Notes under the pieces: generated by a model | The model's input: only the letters and a program-made list of their open reading frames with translations | What the model was told of the DNA's origin: nothing | The model's database searches: none | Position numbers and translations under genes: made by a program | In this document: positions 11,201 through 19,689 of the stretch, piece by piece | How the letters are laid out: each line of letters starts with the position of its first letter | Position numbering within the stretch: the stretch's first letter is position 1 | Origin: Zobellia alginiliquefaciens | GTDB taxonomy: Bacteria > Bacteroidota > Bacteroidia > Flavobacteriales > Flavobacteriaceae | Direction: 5' to 3' | DNA: 64,000 nt | Assembly: GCF_029323795.1 (NCBI RefSeq) | Contig: NZ_CP119758.1 | Coordinates: 3,596,001-3,660,000 of the forward strand

Positions 11201-11550
11201 GTAGTATTGTTACCAACGGTAATTTCTTGAGAAGCAAACCCAATGGAAGAGAATACGAGTATACTATTGGTAGAAGGAACGTTGATAGAGTAATTCCCGT
11301 CAAAATCAGCTGTGGTACCGGTGTTGGTTCCTTTTACGATTACGTTGGCCCCGGGGATTGGTAGGCCGTCTTCTGCACCTATTACAGTACCGCTTATGGT
11401 CATGTCTTGAACATCTGTAATGTCCGGAATACTACTACTGCCTGTAGCGGCATATAGTTTAGTACATGTGCCGCTAATAAGAAATGTTAAGATTCCTAAA
11501 AGACCGGCCACATACTTCAAGTTGGATCGATAGTTTTTTTCAGTGGTCAT
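8236..11550 (-). CDS. SusC/RagA-family TonB-dependent outer-membrane transporter
   Basis: The 1104-residue protein has an N-terminal signal, a carboxypeptidase-regulatory-like beta-sandwich (ISGTVIGAEDGLPIPGAN through FSSIGFASQEI, about residues 50-125), the SusC-type linker LDEVIVVGFGTQKKATLTG, a plug domain (GVVVTRTSSRPGNEG, IKIRGDISVNN, GAAAIYGTKAAGGVILVTTKKG) and a large beta-barrel ending in the aromatic residue Phe (LLGLEVSF). It should import oligosaccharides into the periplasm with TonB energy, paired with the SusD lipoprotein just downstream. The 722-base upstream region, shared with the divergent GH88 operon, holds a long palindrome that may be an operator. The adjacent HTCS is the likely regulator. 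Confidence 0.94.
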   Translation of the reverse strand: MTTEKNYRSNLKYVAGLLGILTFLISGTCTKLYAATGSSSIPDITDVQDMTISGTVIGAEDGLPIPGANVIVKGTNTGTTADFDGNYSINVPSTNSILVFSSIGFASQEITVGNNTTINVSLVTDVAALDEVIVVGFGTQKKATLTGSVTQVKGEDIMKGKGTSNAALALQGEVPGVVVTRTSSRPGNEGTNIKIRGDISVNNIGPLILLDGLEIPEWQLATLNANDIESYSVLKDGAAAIYGTKAAGGVILVTTKKGKQGKIKVNYKGETQMNIPHDFPTANLQEWAQLWLQAGDNDGISYVDTDGVTQQAASNYRFFTREELVSIGDGTLPMAPDSYFWLGKDHRFEDINQFDAIYGSTLSQRHDLSVSGGSENATYRSSIGYANERSPISFVYDGAKKYNFRTNLTYDISDMFKTELIVSYDNRLVDEPTQGVGHGVQDMYLFPLYNPQGQYYDIFGANNLLAKLDEGGRIKNKEEIFRLGGVITINLDKYVKGLSFKYNGNFSSRNGRKTERTTSVTMYDWEGNVSFTPTTLLTSGVKIYQTEIMFQNHVMQANYNRSFGKHNIGLLLGMTSEEEQVYRYFQSRSNMASDELDDINTGDVTTQVNGGSPKDANGNTFNSGSNAVGLVSYIGKINYDYDGIYLLEALGRRDGSSRLHPDYRWKNFFSASGGIRLSEMEFMKDGFFNNLKLRASYGETGSVTGIGAYDYISNITAGTTIFGATPALANTARIASLTSTERTWERVATTNYGVDFSVFNSRLSGSAEYFNRKNNDMLIPITYPQVLGASAPKTNSGDFETNGWEVSLNWRDQIGDLKYNIGVMVWDSKSEVTRMEGATAINIGVNKSSGTDANIIEGKPLNAIYTYKTDGYLQTEDQVLNYYNQYGFVDPENQLEMKAGTVLPNYRSADRLVPGTVNRIDVNEDGIINQDDLVYFGDANPHKSYGINLGLEYKGFDFSAFFQGVGEQNIVREGALAYPFSSWWTNQNSAFLDTTWTADNPNADYPASFYNGQRKNWNYGHTNDINVIKASYLRAKVLTLGYSLPQEVLGQSGFDRVRLSVTGNDLFVISNVKDGMDPEMGSSASQGNTVPYTSTVLLGLEVSF

Positions 11551-12272
11551 AAAAGTGTTATTTAATAGTTTTTGTTGAATTAATTTTCCGATTCATATGA
11601 GCTACACACGAGCCGATTAAATTGTTAAGCCAATGTTAAAGAGAATAGAGGCCAGAACCGATAAATTATTATTCAATGACTGTAAACTATTGTTCATTAT
11701 CAGTTTCAATGGCTTTAAATTAAAATATTGATAAAAATTTCAGTTTATAAAACTGAAATAATGATAGAAAAACCATGCATAGAATAGTTAGGTTTTTAAC
11801 TAAATATAGCTTGTTTCATTGACAGGAATTTTCAACTTAGAACTATGAAAAAGGTTATGCTCACTTGGGTTGTGCTTTCGCAGCTACTATATTCATTGGT
11901 TTTTTGTAGAAAATGTAGGTGATTTGATTTGACTATGGACCAAGAAATTCCATAGGGTATTGTTGCTGACGGAAAAAATCCGTTTAAATTGTAAGAGGTT
12001 CAATATCCTTTTAAGATGGCAAAAAGAGAATCGTATCAAAAACACTTAAAATATATGGGTGTGCACATTTTGGGTATGATTTTCGTCCAAAAAAACTGTA
12101 AAAGGCCACTATTTTATAGCTTATGCATCATAATTTATGAGTCCTTATTTCCATTCTAGGTAAAATTGTACAGAGAGAAAACCAAGGTGTAAACTACTTC
12201 TTAAAAATTCGAAATTTTAGTCTTAGAAGTACTGACCCTTCCGTTTTTCAGCAATCAATAAACCATACTTTA
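11551..12272. promoter_or_regulatory. Divergent control region between susC and the GH88 operon
   Basis: This 722-base AT-rich region separates the minus-strand susCD operon from the plus-strand enzyme operon. It contains a 23-base palindrome at 11737-11759. A 25-codon frame at 11845-11922 and a 47-codon frame starting at 12016 have no recognisable content and I treat them as chance. No clear TTG/TAnnTTTG promoter was assigned. The length is large for an intergenic region in this window, so it may also hold gene debris or a leader RNA that I cannot identify. Confidence 0.4.
11737..11759. promoter_or_regulatory. 23-base palindrome, candidate operator
   Basis: ATTTCAGTTT and AAACTGAAAT form a perfect 10-base inverted repeat around the three bases ATA. 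It lies 187 bases upstream of the susC start and about 510 bases upstream of the GH88 start. A further half-site-like CAGTTTCA occurs at 11701-11708. Perfect symmetry with a short spacer suggests a dimeric regulator site rather than a terminator, since no T-run follows. The binding protein is unknown. Confidence 0.4.
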
Positions 12273-13499
12273 ATGAACCTTATTAAGGTTCTAAAATTAC
12301 TTCAGATGAGAATAAGGCTATCATTAATTTTATTTGTTTCGTTTATACTGTTTTCATGCGCCTCCAAAAAGAAGGAAATTGCTCAATTCTCTCCGGAGAA
12401 AGTACTTGACCAGAGTGTAGAGAAAATTAAGGAAGCACAATCTTCAATACAAAACGTAAGTGATTTTCCACGAAATATACCCGAAGGTCAGACCAATTGG
12501 GAAATGGTGGGCGCCCGTGATTGGTGTAGTGGTTTTTGGCCTGGTATATTATGGTATGCCTATGAGCACTCTAACGATGCAGGCTTAAAAAGTAATGCTA
12601 TGAAATCTACCGAAGCGTTAGAAAAGATAGCTTACAGCCCTGCAGAAAACCATGATATTGGATTCATGCTATATTGTAGTTATGGTAACGGATATCGCCT
12701 TACCAAAAAAGAAGAATACAAAAAAGTGTTATTGGCTGCTGCGGATACCTTGGCTACTTTATACAACCCAAATGTGGGTAGTATCCTGTCATGGCCTATA
12801 AAAAAAGATGAATATGACCACAATACTATTGTGGATAATATGATGAATTTAGAATTGCTTTTTTGGGCAGCGAAGAACGGGGGTAGTAAACATTTGTATG
12901 AGTTATCGGAAAGTCACGCTAAAGTAACTATGGATAATTTGGTACGTGATGATGCTTCTATGTTCCACTTAGGTTCTTTTAATGGTGAATCCGGCGAATT
13001 TTTGAAAGGTGTTACCCATCAAGGATATGCAGATGATTCTATGTGGGCAAGAGGACAGACATGGGGAATTTACGGTTTTGCCATTGCCTATAGAGAAACG
13101 GGAAACAAGGACTTTTTGAACACTTCTATTAAACTTACGGACCATTTTTTAGAGCGTTTGCCAGAAGATGGTATTCCTTATTGGGATTTTGACGACCCAA
13201 AAATCCCCAATGCGCCTAAAGATGCATCTGCGGCCGCAATAGCAGCTAGTGGCATGTTAGAACTTGCAGGATTGGTTGAGGATTTGGAACAGAAACAAAA
13301 ATATACTGAGGCAGCCAAGATTTTGATAGAAAAATTGTCTAACGCTCCTTATTATAGCGGAGATGCCAACCAAGCTCTTCTTTTACATTCTACAGGACAT
13401 CATCCTAGAAATTCTGAAATAGATGTCCCTATTGTTTATGCCGATTATTACTATATGGAGGCGCTGTTGCGTTTAAAAAAGTTAGAAGCATCGGAATAA
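12273..13499 (+). CDS. GH88 unsaturated glucuronyl hydrolase, lipoprotein
   Basis: The protein removes 4,5-unsaturated uronic acid from the non-reducing end of oligosaccharides made by polysaccharide lyases. The (alpha/alpha)6-barrel family GH88 is recognised from GARDWCSGFWPGILWYAYE, HDIGFM, IVDNMMNLELLFWA, GYADDSMWARGQTWGIYGFA and YWDFDDP. The two key aspartates of characterised Bacillus UGL (Asp88 and Asp149) correspond to Asp128 and Asp188, with nearly the same separation. A lipoprotein signal ends at Cys29 (ILFSC); the internal Met12 at 12306 gives a more ordinary signal peptide and may be the true start. It is first in a plus-strand run with an esterase, lyases and fucosidases, so the substrate backbone or branch should carry uronic acid. 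Confidence 0.9.
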   Translation: MNLIKVLKLLQMRIRLSLILFVSFILFSCASKKKEIAQFSPEKVLDQSVEKIKEAQSSIQNVSDFPRNIPEGQTNWEMVGARDWCSGFWPGILWYAYEHSNDAGLKSNAMKSTEALEKIAYSPAENHDIGFMLYCSYGNGYRLTKKEEYKKVLLAAADTLATLYNPNVGSILSWPIKKDEYDHNTIVDNMMNLELLFWAAKNGGSKHLYELSESHAKVTMDNLVRDDASMFHLGSFNGESGEFLKGVTHQGYADDSMWARGQTWGIYGFAIAYRETGNKDFLNTSIKLTDHFLERLPEDGIPYWDFDDPKIPNAPKDASAAAIAASGMLELAGLVEDLEQKQKYTEAAKILIEKLSNAPYYSGDANQALLLHSTGHHPRNSEIDVPIVYADYYYMEALLRLKKLEASE

Positions 13500-13562
13500 A
13501 TAGATATTGCAGTCAAGATTATTAAATTTATCAAGAACTGTGAATCAACAAATATATTTCAG

Positions 13563-14435
13563 ATGAATAATTTAAAAATTAAAGTAGGATCAATTTTAAT
13601 GCTGGTGGTCATGACCACGGCCCAAGCTCAAAAAGAAACGGCTGCTGTGTCGTCCTTGCCTAGTGAATTGATTTATAAGGTGGTAGATGGTGATACCTTA
13701 AAAATGGAATTCATATATCCCCAAAACATAAAACGCAAGAAAACTTACCCTGCTATTGTTTTCTTTTTTGGAGGCGGATGGAACGGAGGCACGACCAAAC
13801 AGTTTGAAAATCAAGCCAAATACTTCGCATCAAGAGGTATGATCGGTATTTTGGTGGATTACAGAGTGAAATCCAGACATAAGACTACACCTTTTGAAGC
13901 AGTGAGCGATGCAAAATCCGCTATGCGATTTGTAAGAAGTAATGCTGATAGATTTCAGATAGACGATGATAGGATTGTAGCTTCAGGAGGATCTGCAGGA
14001 GGACATTTAGCCGCTGCCACCGCCACTTTAACCGGACTGGATGAGACCAGTGATGATATGAATATAAGTTCAGTTCCAAATGCATTGGTATTATTTAACC
14101 CTGTCATAGATAATAGTAAAGAGGGGTACGGTTATGATAGAATAGGGGAGCGTTACGTTGAATTCTCACCAATGCATAACATAAAAAAAGGAACACCGCC
14201 AACTATAATTTTTCTAGGAAGAAAAGACGCATTGATACCTACAGCCACGGTAGAAAAGTATAAAGCAAAAATGGAAGAGGTAGGAAGCAGATGTGATCTT
14301 TTTTTATACAAGGATCAAACCCATGGTTTTTTTAATAAGGATAGAAGTAACGGTGAATTTTATAGAAAAACCACACATGAGGCAGATGTGTTTTTAGAAT
14401 CGTTAGGGTATATAAAGGGGAAGCCAACAATCTAA
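13563..14435 (+). CDS. Secreted alpha/beta-hydrolase esterase (BD-FAE/acetyl esterase-like)
   Basis: The 290-residue protein has a cleavable signal (ending TTAQAQ) and an alpha/beta-hydrolase fold. The nucleophile elbow is GGSAGGH with Ser144; Asp222 in LGRKDALIP and His254 in DQTHGFF complete the probable triad. The oxyanion segment is FFGGGW, a variant of HGGG. It resembles carbohydrate esterases that remove acetyl groups from sugars, and its position between GH88 and a lyase suggests it deacetylates the polysaccharide or its fragments. A lipase or peptidase role is not excluded. It lies 63 bases after the GH88 gene and is likely co-transcribed. Confidence 0.8.
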   Translation: MNNLKIKVGSILMLVVMTTAQAQKETAAVSSLPSELIYKVVDGDTLKMEFIYPQNIKRKKTYPAIVFFFGGGWNGGTTKQFENQAKYFASRGMIGILVDYRVKSRHKTTPFEAVSDAKSAMRFVRSNADRFQIDDDRIVASGGSAGGHLAAATATLTGLDETSDDMNISSVPNALVLFNPVIDNSKEGYGYDRIGERYVEFSPMHNIKKGTPPTIIFLGRKDALIPTATVEKYKAKMEEVGSRCDLFLYKDQTHGFFNKDRSNGEFYRKTTHEADVFLESLGYIKGKPTI

Positions 14436-14465
14436 ATAATATCAATAAGTATCTTGTTACGTAGT

Positions 14466-17291
14466 ATGAAGTTTAAGTGGATATTTTTTTTGAGTTATAT
14501 ATTTCATCAAAAGCAAAGTCTGTTATCATTACTTTTTTTGATGCAGGCCTTCATTGGTTTAAGCCAAACCATTCAACATCCCAGAATTTATATTACGAAT
14601 CAAGAAAAAGAGAATTTTGAGAATACATTAGCTACAGTAGAATGGAAAAAAGAACTAGTCGATAAGAAGAAACAGCGGCTTGAAAAGTATATAGAATATT
14701 GTAAAAAAGACCCAGAGTGGTTGGTCTCCAGACTTCAAATGAACTGGAAAACGAAGCATGATAAGGTGTTTTTACGGGAGGGTAATTTTTCGCATTCGGA
14801 AGGGGAAGCCCCAGTTCCCACGGTAAGATATTCAGGCACTAGAGATTGGGCTTCGGAGTATATGAGACCTTCAATAGAAGAGGTTGAACCGTATTTTGAT
14901 GATCCACGCGGGCTCTATTTAAAACATAAAAAAACCGGAAAGATGGAATGGGTCCATCCTTCTGAATCGGGTTTTGCGATTGATAAAATCAATGAGCAAA
15001 TTATGGCGTTGGTTGCCGATGCCGCATTTTTGTATTGGTTGACCGGTGAGAAGCAATATGCCGATTTTGCATCACCTGTATTCTTTACCTACATGGAAGG
15101 GATGTATCATAGAGATGCCCCTATAGATTTGGCAAATTCGAATCAGCAACATATTTCGGGGCTTGCCACTTTTGAGGTTATTCATGAAGGTATTGTGGTT
15201 TCATTGGTTGCCACTTATGATTTTTTGTACAATTATTTTAAAAGGAATAGGCAAAATTTAGATACTTCTGTGGCTGTATTTCAAAAGTGGGGAGATCAAA
15301 TTATAAAAAAAGGAATACCGGATAATAACTGGAACTTGTTTCAAGCTCGCTTTCTTACGTACATAGGATTAGTACTTGAAAAAAATGACAATTACAAGAA
15401 TGGAAAGGGGCAAGAATACTTCTTGGATCACACTTTTAATATTTCAACCGATAGACAGATAGCCATAAAAGAAAGTTTGTTGGTCTATGATCAAGAGAAT
15501 GCCATGTGGCCCGAATGTGCTTCGTATTCGGTGCATGTAATCACAACATTTTTAAAGATTTTTACCTTATTGGATCATGCAACAAATGCAAATGAATTCA
15601 ATAATTACCCTATGGTAGAAAGAGCGGCGTTAGCTTCTTTTCAATATCTGTTCCCAAGTGGTTATATGGTTGGTTTTGGCGATTCACATCATAAAAACCT
15701 TCCTCCGGAGAATTTTGAACTCCTAATAGCCAACTATAGAAAGTACGGTCAAGAGAAAAAGGAAAAATTGATATCCGGACTTCTATCTGCCATGGTTTCA
15801 GAAGGGCTGTATGACCGAAAGGCAAATGGCTTTTTTGAATTGTTTTTCTATGTAGATGATTTAAAACATAACCCTTCGGAAGAGTTGAATACCAGTGATT
15901 TGGTGTCACCAACATTTTATGCTCCTAATGTGAGCATGGTAAATCAAAGAATGGGCGATGGGAAAAATGCGGTGATGGCCTCAACAGTAGGTTCTTATGG
16001 AAATCACGCACATGCCAATGGAATCTCACTAGAACTTTACGCGAATAATTATGCCATAGGGCCCGATATGGGTCGCGGACCTAGTTATTGGCATAAAGAC
16101 CACCGCGATTTTTATTCCCGATTTCCCGCACATAATACGGTGGTTGTTGATGGTAAATCTGATTATGCGGCCATGCGAACTTATTTTCCATTTACGTTAG
16201 ACCACGTATATCCCAAATCAGGAGAAGAAACCACGTTCGATAAAGTTACCTTTTCAAAAGTATCTTTTGTAGAGCCTAAGACGGTTTCCGACCAGCAGCG
16301 TTTTACAGCTTTGATAAAATCAACATCTTCAAAACCTTATATACTAGATGTATTTTGGTCTAAAAAACAAAAAGAAGGGAAACAAAAACATGAATACATT
16401 TACCATAATTTGGGGCAATCGCTGGAGATTTTTGATGCCGACCATGAACTTTTAAAAATGGTGCCAACGGATGATTTATCTTCTAAAAAAGGAGATTTAA
16501 ACGGGTATAACTATTTCTTCGATAAAAGAAAAACCGTCAATTCTGGTGATATAAAGGCCCTGTTTACCTTAAAAAGCGACAACCATCCGGATAACTTTAT
16601 GAAGTTATGGGTGAAAGGAAGTCACAATCAAACCTTGTATAATGTCAATTCTCCCAAATCCAATGCGCTTAGTGAAGGCACTGCTCCAAAGAAAGTTTTG
16701 GAAAAACCCATACCAACATTAATTCTAAAGAGAGAAGAAGCAGCTTGGCAGAATCCCTTCGCTTTGGTATTTAATCCATACCTAGAAGGAGAGGAAAACC
16801 CTATTTCCAACGTGTCCTTTTCTACGTTGAAAAACTATCCGAATACACAGATTATTAAGGTTTTGTCCCACGACGAAAAAAGGGAAGACCATATCGTATT
16901 AAATAGTTCGGACAATGATGTTGCTCTAGACGAAGCGTATTATCAAAAAGGATTGTTATCTATCATTCGTCAATCCAGGTTAAAAAAAGAAATCCAATTT
17001 ATGTTTCTTGCCGGAATGACAAAATTTGAATCTCATGGTTGGGATATTGTTTCTTCTGGTAAACCTTTTTCTTTTAGCCTAGAGAATATTGAAAACGGCT
17101 ATATCATTAGTAATGATAATCCTATAACAATAAATATGCCTATATCCAACGGAGCTAAAATGCCTGAAATGCAATTGTATGAAAATGGGAAATTGGTATC
17201 GAGTAGAAGGGCCACGGTGAATAGAAATGACCCAGGTCAAGTGGTGTTTAAGCTAACGAAAGGGTATAAGAAAATTGAAATAATTTATTAA
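14466..17291 (+). CDS. Heparinase II/III-fold polysaccharide lyase-like protein, paralogue A
   Basis: The protein (941 residues from the ATG at 14466; an in-frame TTG lies 12 bases upstream) has a signal peptide, an alpha-helical toroid and a heparinase II/III beta-sandwich. The toroid-sheet lyase hallmarks are GNHAHANGISLELYAN and, about 30 residues on, SRFPAHNTVVVDGKS, which resembles the HNTVVVDG segment of PL17 and related families. It is clearly homologous along its whole length to the protein at 23245 (shared DPEWLVSRLQM/DPEWMVSRLQM, GEAPVPTVR, DDPRGLYL, and FPAHNTV). Such enzymes cut uronate-containing glycans by beta-elimination, which fits GH88 next door. I cannot assign a numbered PL family. 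It overlaps nothing and ends 3 bases before the beta-helix gene. Confidence 0.8.
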   Translation: MKFKWIFFLSYIFHQKQSLLSLLFLMQAFIGLSQTIQHPRIYITNQEKENFENTLATVEWKKELVDKKKQRLEKYIEYCKKDPEWLVSRLQMNWKTKHDKVFLREGNFSHSEGEAPVPTVRYSGTRDWASEYMRPSIEEVEPYFDDPRGLYLKHKKTGKMEWVHPSESGFAIDKINEQIMALVADAAFLYWLTGEKQYADFASPVFFTYMEGMYHRDAPIDLANSNQQHISGLATFEVIHEGIVVSLVATYDFLYNYFKRNRQNLDTSVAVFQKWGDQIIKKGIPDNNWNLFQARFLTYIGLVLEKNDNYKNGKGQEYFLDHTFNISTDRQIAIKESLLVYDQENAMWPECASYSVHVITTFLKIFTLLDHATNANEFNNYPMVERAALASFQYLFPSGYMVGFGDSHHKNLPPENFELLIANYRKYGQEKKEKLISGLLSAMVSEGLYDRKANGFFELFFYVDDLKHNPSEELNTSDLVSPTFYAPNVSMVNQRMGDGKNAVMASTVGSYGNHAHANGISLELYANNYAIGPDMGRGPSYWHKDHRDFYSRFPAHNTVVVDGKSDYAAMRTYFPFTLDHVYPKSGEETTFDKVTFSKVSFVEPKTVSDQQRFTALIKSTSSKPYILDVFWSKKQKEGKQKHEYIYHNLGQSLEIFDADHELLKMVPTDDLSSKKGDLNGYNYFFDKRKTVNSGDIKALFTLKSDNHPDNFMKLWVKGSHNQTLYNVNSPKSNALSEGTAPKKVLEKPIPTLILKREEAAWQNPFALVFNPYLEGEENPISNVSFSTLKNYPNTQIIKVLSHDEKREDHIVLNSSDNDVALDEAYYQKGLLSIIRQSRLKKEIQFMFLAGMTKFESHGWDIVSSGKPFSFSLENIENGYIISNDNPITINMPISNGAKMPEMQLYENGKLVSSRRATVNRNDPGQVVFKLTKGYKKIEIIY

Positions 17292-17294
17292 GTG

Positions 17295-19673
17295 ATGGGG
17301 AAAAGGCAGGTAATAAAATTTGTGGTGGCACTTGGTTTTATAGTGTTGATTTTTTCATGCGCCACAACAGAAAAAATAATAGAAATTTCGGTTTCTAAAA
17401 ATGGGAGTGAAGCCAAGCCGGGTGAACTTCAGTTTGTAACTTTTAAAGAAGCAATAGACCAAGCAGTGAATCTTAGGAAAAAGACTTCGGATGCAGAGGT
17501 GGTTATAACTGTGGCACCAGGTATTTATCACCTTCAAGAAGCAATTAAAATACCGGCATCATTAAGTGACCTGACAATTAAAGGTTCTGATGCTGAAGAG
17601 GTAATTATAACAGGAGGAAAAGAGCTTCAGTTAAAGTGGCAAAAGTATGATGAAAATATATTTGTTGCTGAGGTTAACGATGATTTAAAATTCGATCAGT
17701 TTCTAGTTAATCAAGAACCTCAGGTTTTGGCACGTTATCCCAATTATAATGAGGAAGCTAGATATTGGCAAGGCTATGCAGAAGATGCTGTTTCCAAAGA
17801 GCGGTTGGCTTCTTGGGAGCATCCTAAAGGAGCCTATTTTCATGCGTTGCATAGTGGCAGATGGGGCGGATTTCATTATGAGATTTCCGGTGTGGATGAC
17901 AATGGAAGCCCTGTTTTAAAGGGTGGACAACAGAACAATAGAGCTTCAAAACCTCATAAGGAGTTTAGAATGGTAGAGAATGTTTTTGAGGAGTTGGATA
18001 GTGCTGGAGAGTGGTTTTTTGATGCTAAAAAGAAGAAATTATTTTATTGGCCAACTTCGGATATAGAATTAAGTACTGCAACTTTTGAGGTATCGGTTCT
18101 AGACGATTTGGTCAAGGTGGTAGGAACGTTAGAAGAACCCGTGACTAATGTGCGCATTAGTGGAATAACCTTTAAGAATACCCAGCGCACGTTTATGAAG
18201 GATTATGAACCGCTCTTACGTAGTGACTGGATGATCTATAGAGGTGCATCTCTTTTCTTTGAAAACACGGAGAATTGCACTGTTGAAAATAGCGTTTTTA
18301 CCAATTTGGGAGGGAATGTAATTATGGCAAGTAAGTACAATAAAGGCCTGACTGTAAGTGGTAATCATATCTACAATTGTGGTGCTAGTGCCATATCCTT
18401 TATAGGAGACCCTTCAGCTGTACGATCGCCTTCTTTTAATTATTCTGAGTTTGTGGCCATGGCAGAAATGGATACTGTACCCGGACCTAAAAATGAATTT
18501 TACCCTCGTGAATGCTTAGTTGAAAATAACCTCATTCATAGAATAGGTCGACTAGAAAAGCAAACCGCTGGTGTTCAGATAGCCATGGCAATGAACATTA
18601 CCGTTCGGCACAACAGTATTTATGATGTACCTAGGGCAGGAATAAATATAGGAGATGGAACTTGGGGTGGTCACATTTTAGAATATAATGACGTTTTCAA
18701 TACCGTTTTGGAAACCAGTGATCATGGTTCGTTTAATTCATGGGGGAGGGACCGTTTTTGGCTTCCGAATCGTAAGGAAATGGATAGTCTAACAACAGCA
18801 AGACCGGATATGTGGAAATGGGATGCTGTGCATACCACTATAATCCGAAATAACCGGTTCAGGTGTGACCACGGTTGGGATATTGACTTGGACGATGGAT
18901 CCTCAAATTACCATATTTACAACAATTTATTATTGAATAACGGACTGAAGTTAAGGGAAGGATTTCATAGGGTTGCCAAAAATAATATAATGGTTAATAA
19001 TTCACTCCACCCGCATGTTTGGTTCGTCAATAGCGAAGACGTTTTTAAGCATAATATTGTAGGCGGTGCATACCAAGATGTACGTTTGGAGGGTTGGGGC
19101 AAAGAACTTGACTATAACCTTTTCCCTAACGAAGTGACGATGCTTAAATCTCAGATATACAATAGAGATCTGCATAGCGCTTATGGAGACCCAATGTTCA
19201 AAAAACCTGAGAATCTAGATTTCTCTGTTTTGCCGGAATCTCCTGCACTAAAAATCGGATTTGAGAATTTTCCTATGGATAAATTTGGTGTGCAGAAACC
19301 GAATCTAAAGGAAATAGCCAAAACTCCTGAAGTACCTAAGTTAGAAAAACCGCAAGGTGTAGGCAATGATTCTTCTCCTGTTGTTCAGTGGTTGCGAAAT
19401 GGCCTAAAAAGTGTTGATTCACAGGAAGAGCAATCTGCTTACGGTCTTAAAACTGCCGAAGGTGTTATCGTGCTGAATGTTTGGAACCAAAGCCCTGCTG
19501 TTAAGGATAATGGACTAAAACAAGGGGATGTGATTCTAAGTGCAAATGGAAAAAAAGTAAAGGAGGTTAAGGATTTTTTCAAACTTACCTCTGAATATTC
19601 AGCGGAAGAGACGCTTGATTTAGTGATTATGAGAGATCAAGAAGAACAGAAAATAACTATTAGAACCAAATAA
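17295..19673 (+). CDS. GH141-like right-handed beta-helix protein with C-terminal PDZ domain
   Basis: This lipoprotein (signal ending FSC, Cys22 from the ATG at 17295; a GTG one codon earlier is less likely) has an N-terminal domain with FLVNQEPQVLARYPN and GRWGGFHYEISG, then parallel beta-helix turns such as NCTVENSVFTNLGGNVI, NITVRHNSIYDVPRAGINIG and HTTIIRNNRFRC. This layout matches GH141, a family that includes an alpha-L-fucosidase and a xylanase and is common in fucoidan-degrading bacteria. A PDZ domain fills about the last 95 residues (GVIVLNVWNQSPAVKDNGL, QGDVILSANGKKV). PDZ could bind a protein partner or the enzyme's own tail. It sits between a lyase and a GH29 fucosidase, only 16 bases before the latter. 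Confidence 0.65.
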   Translation: MGKRQVIKFVVALGFIVLIFSCATTEKIIEISVSKNGSEAKPGELQFVTFKEAIDQAVNLRKKTSDAEVVITVAPGIYHLQEAIKIPASLSDLTIKGSDAEEVIITGGKELQLKWQKYDENIFVAEVNDDLKFDQFLVNQEPQVLARYPNYNEEARYWQGYAEDAVSKERLASWEHPKGAYFHALHSGRWGGFHYEISGVDDNGSPVLKGGQQNNRASKPHKEFRMVENVFEELDSAGEWFFDAKKKKLFYWPTSDIELSTATFEVSVLDDLVKVVGTLEEPVTNVRISGITFKNTQRTFMKDYEPLLRSDWMIYRGASLFFENTENCTVENSVFTNLGGNVIMASKYNKGLTVSGNHIYNCGASAISFIGDPSAVRSPSFNYSEFVAMAEMDTVPGPKNEFYPRECLVENNLIHRIGRLEKQTAGVQIAMAMNITVRHNSIYDVPRAGINIGDGTWGGHILEYNDVFNTVLETSDHGSFNSWGRDRFWLPNRKEMDSLTTARPDMWKWDAVHTTIIRNNRFRCDHGWDIDLDDGSSNYHIYNNLLLNNGLKLREGFHRVAKNNIMVNNSLHPHVWFVNSEDVFKHNIVGGAYQDVRLEGWGKELDYNLFPNEVTMLKSQIYNRDLHSAYGDPMFKKPENLDFSVLPESPALKIGFENFPMDKFGVQKPNLKEIAKTPEVPKLEKPQGVGNDSSPVVQWLRNGLKSVDSQEEQSAYGLKTAEGVIVLNVWNQSPAVKDNGLKQGDVILSANGKKVKEVKDFFKLTSEYSAEETLDLVIMRDQEEQKITIRTK

Positions 19674-19689
19674 ATTAAAATCAAGGAAA

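Noticed and set aside
11845-12159. Two small plus-strand frames (25 and 47 codons) in the divergent control region
   Set aside because: No ribosome binding site, no family resemblance and low-complexity translations; the first resembles a signal peptide only by chance hydrophobicity.
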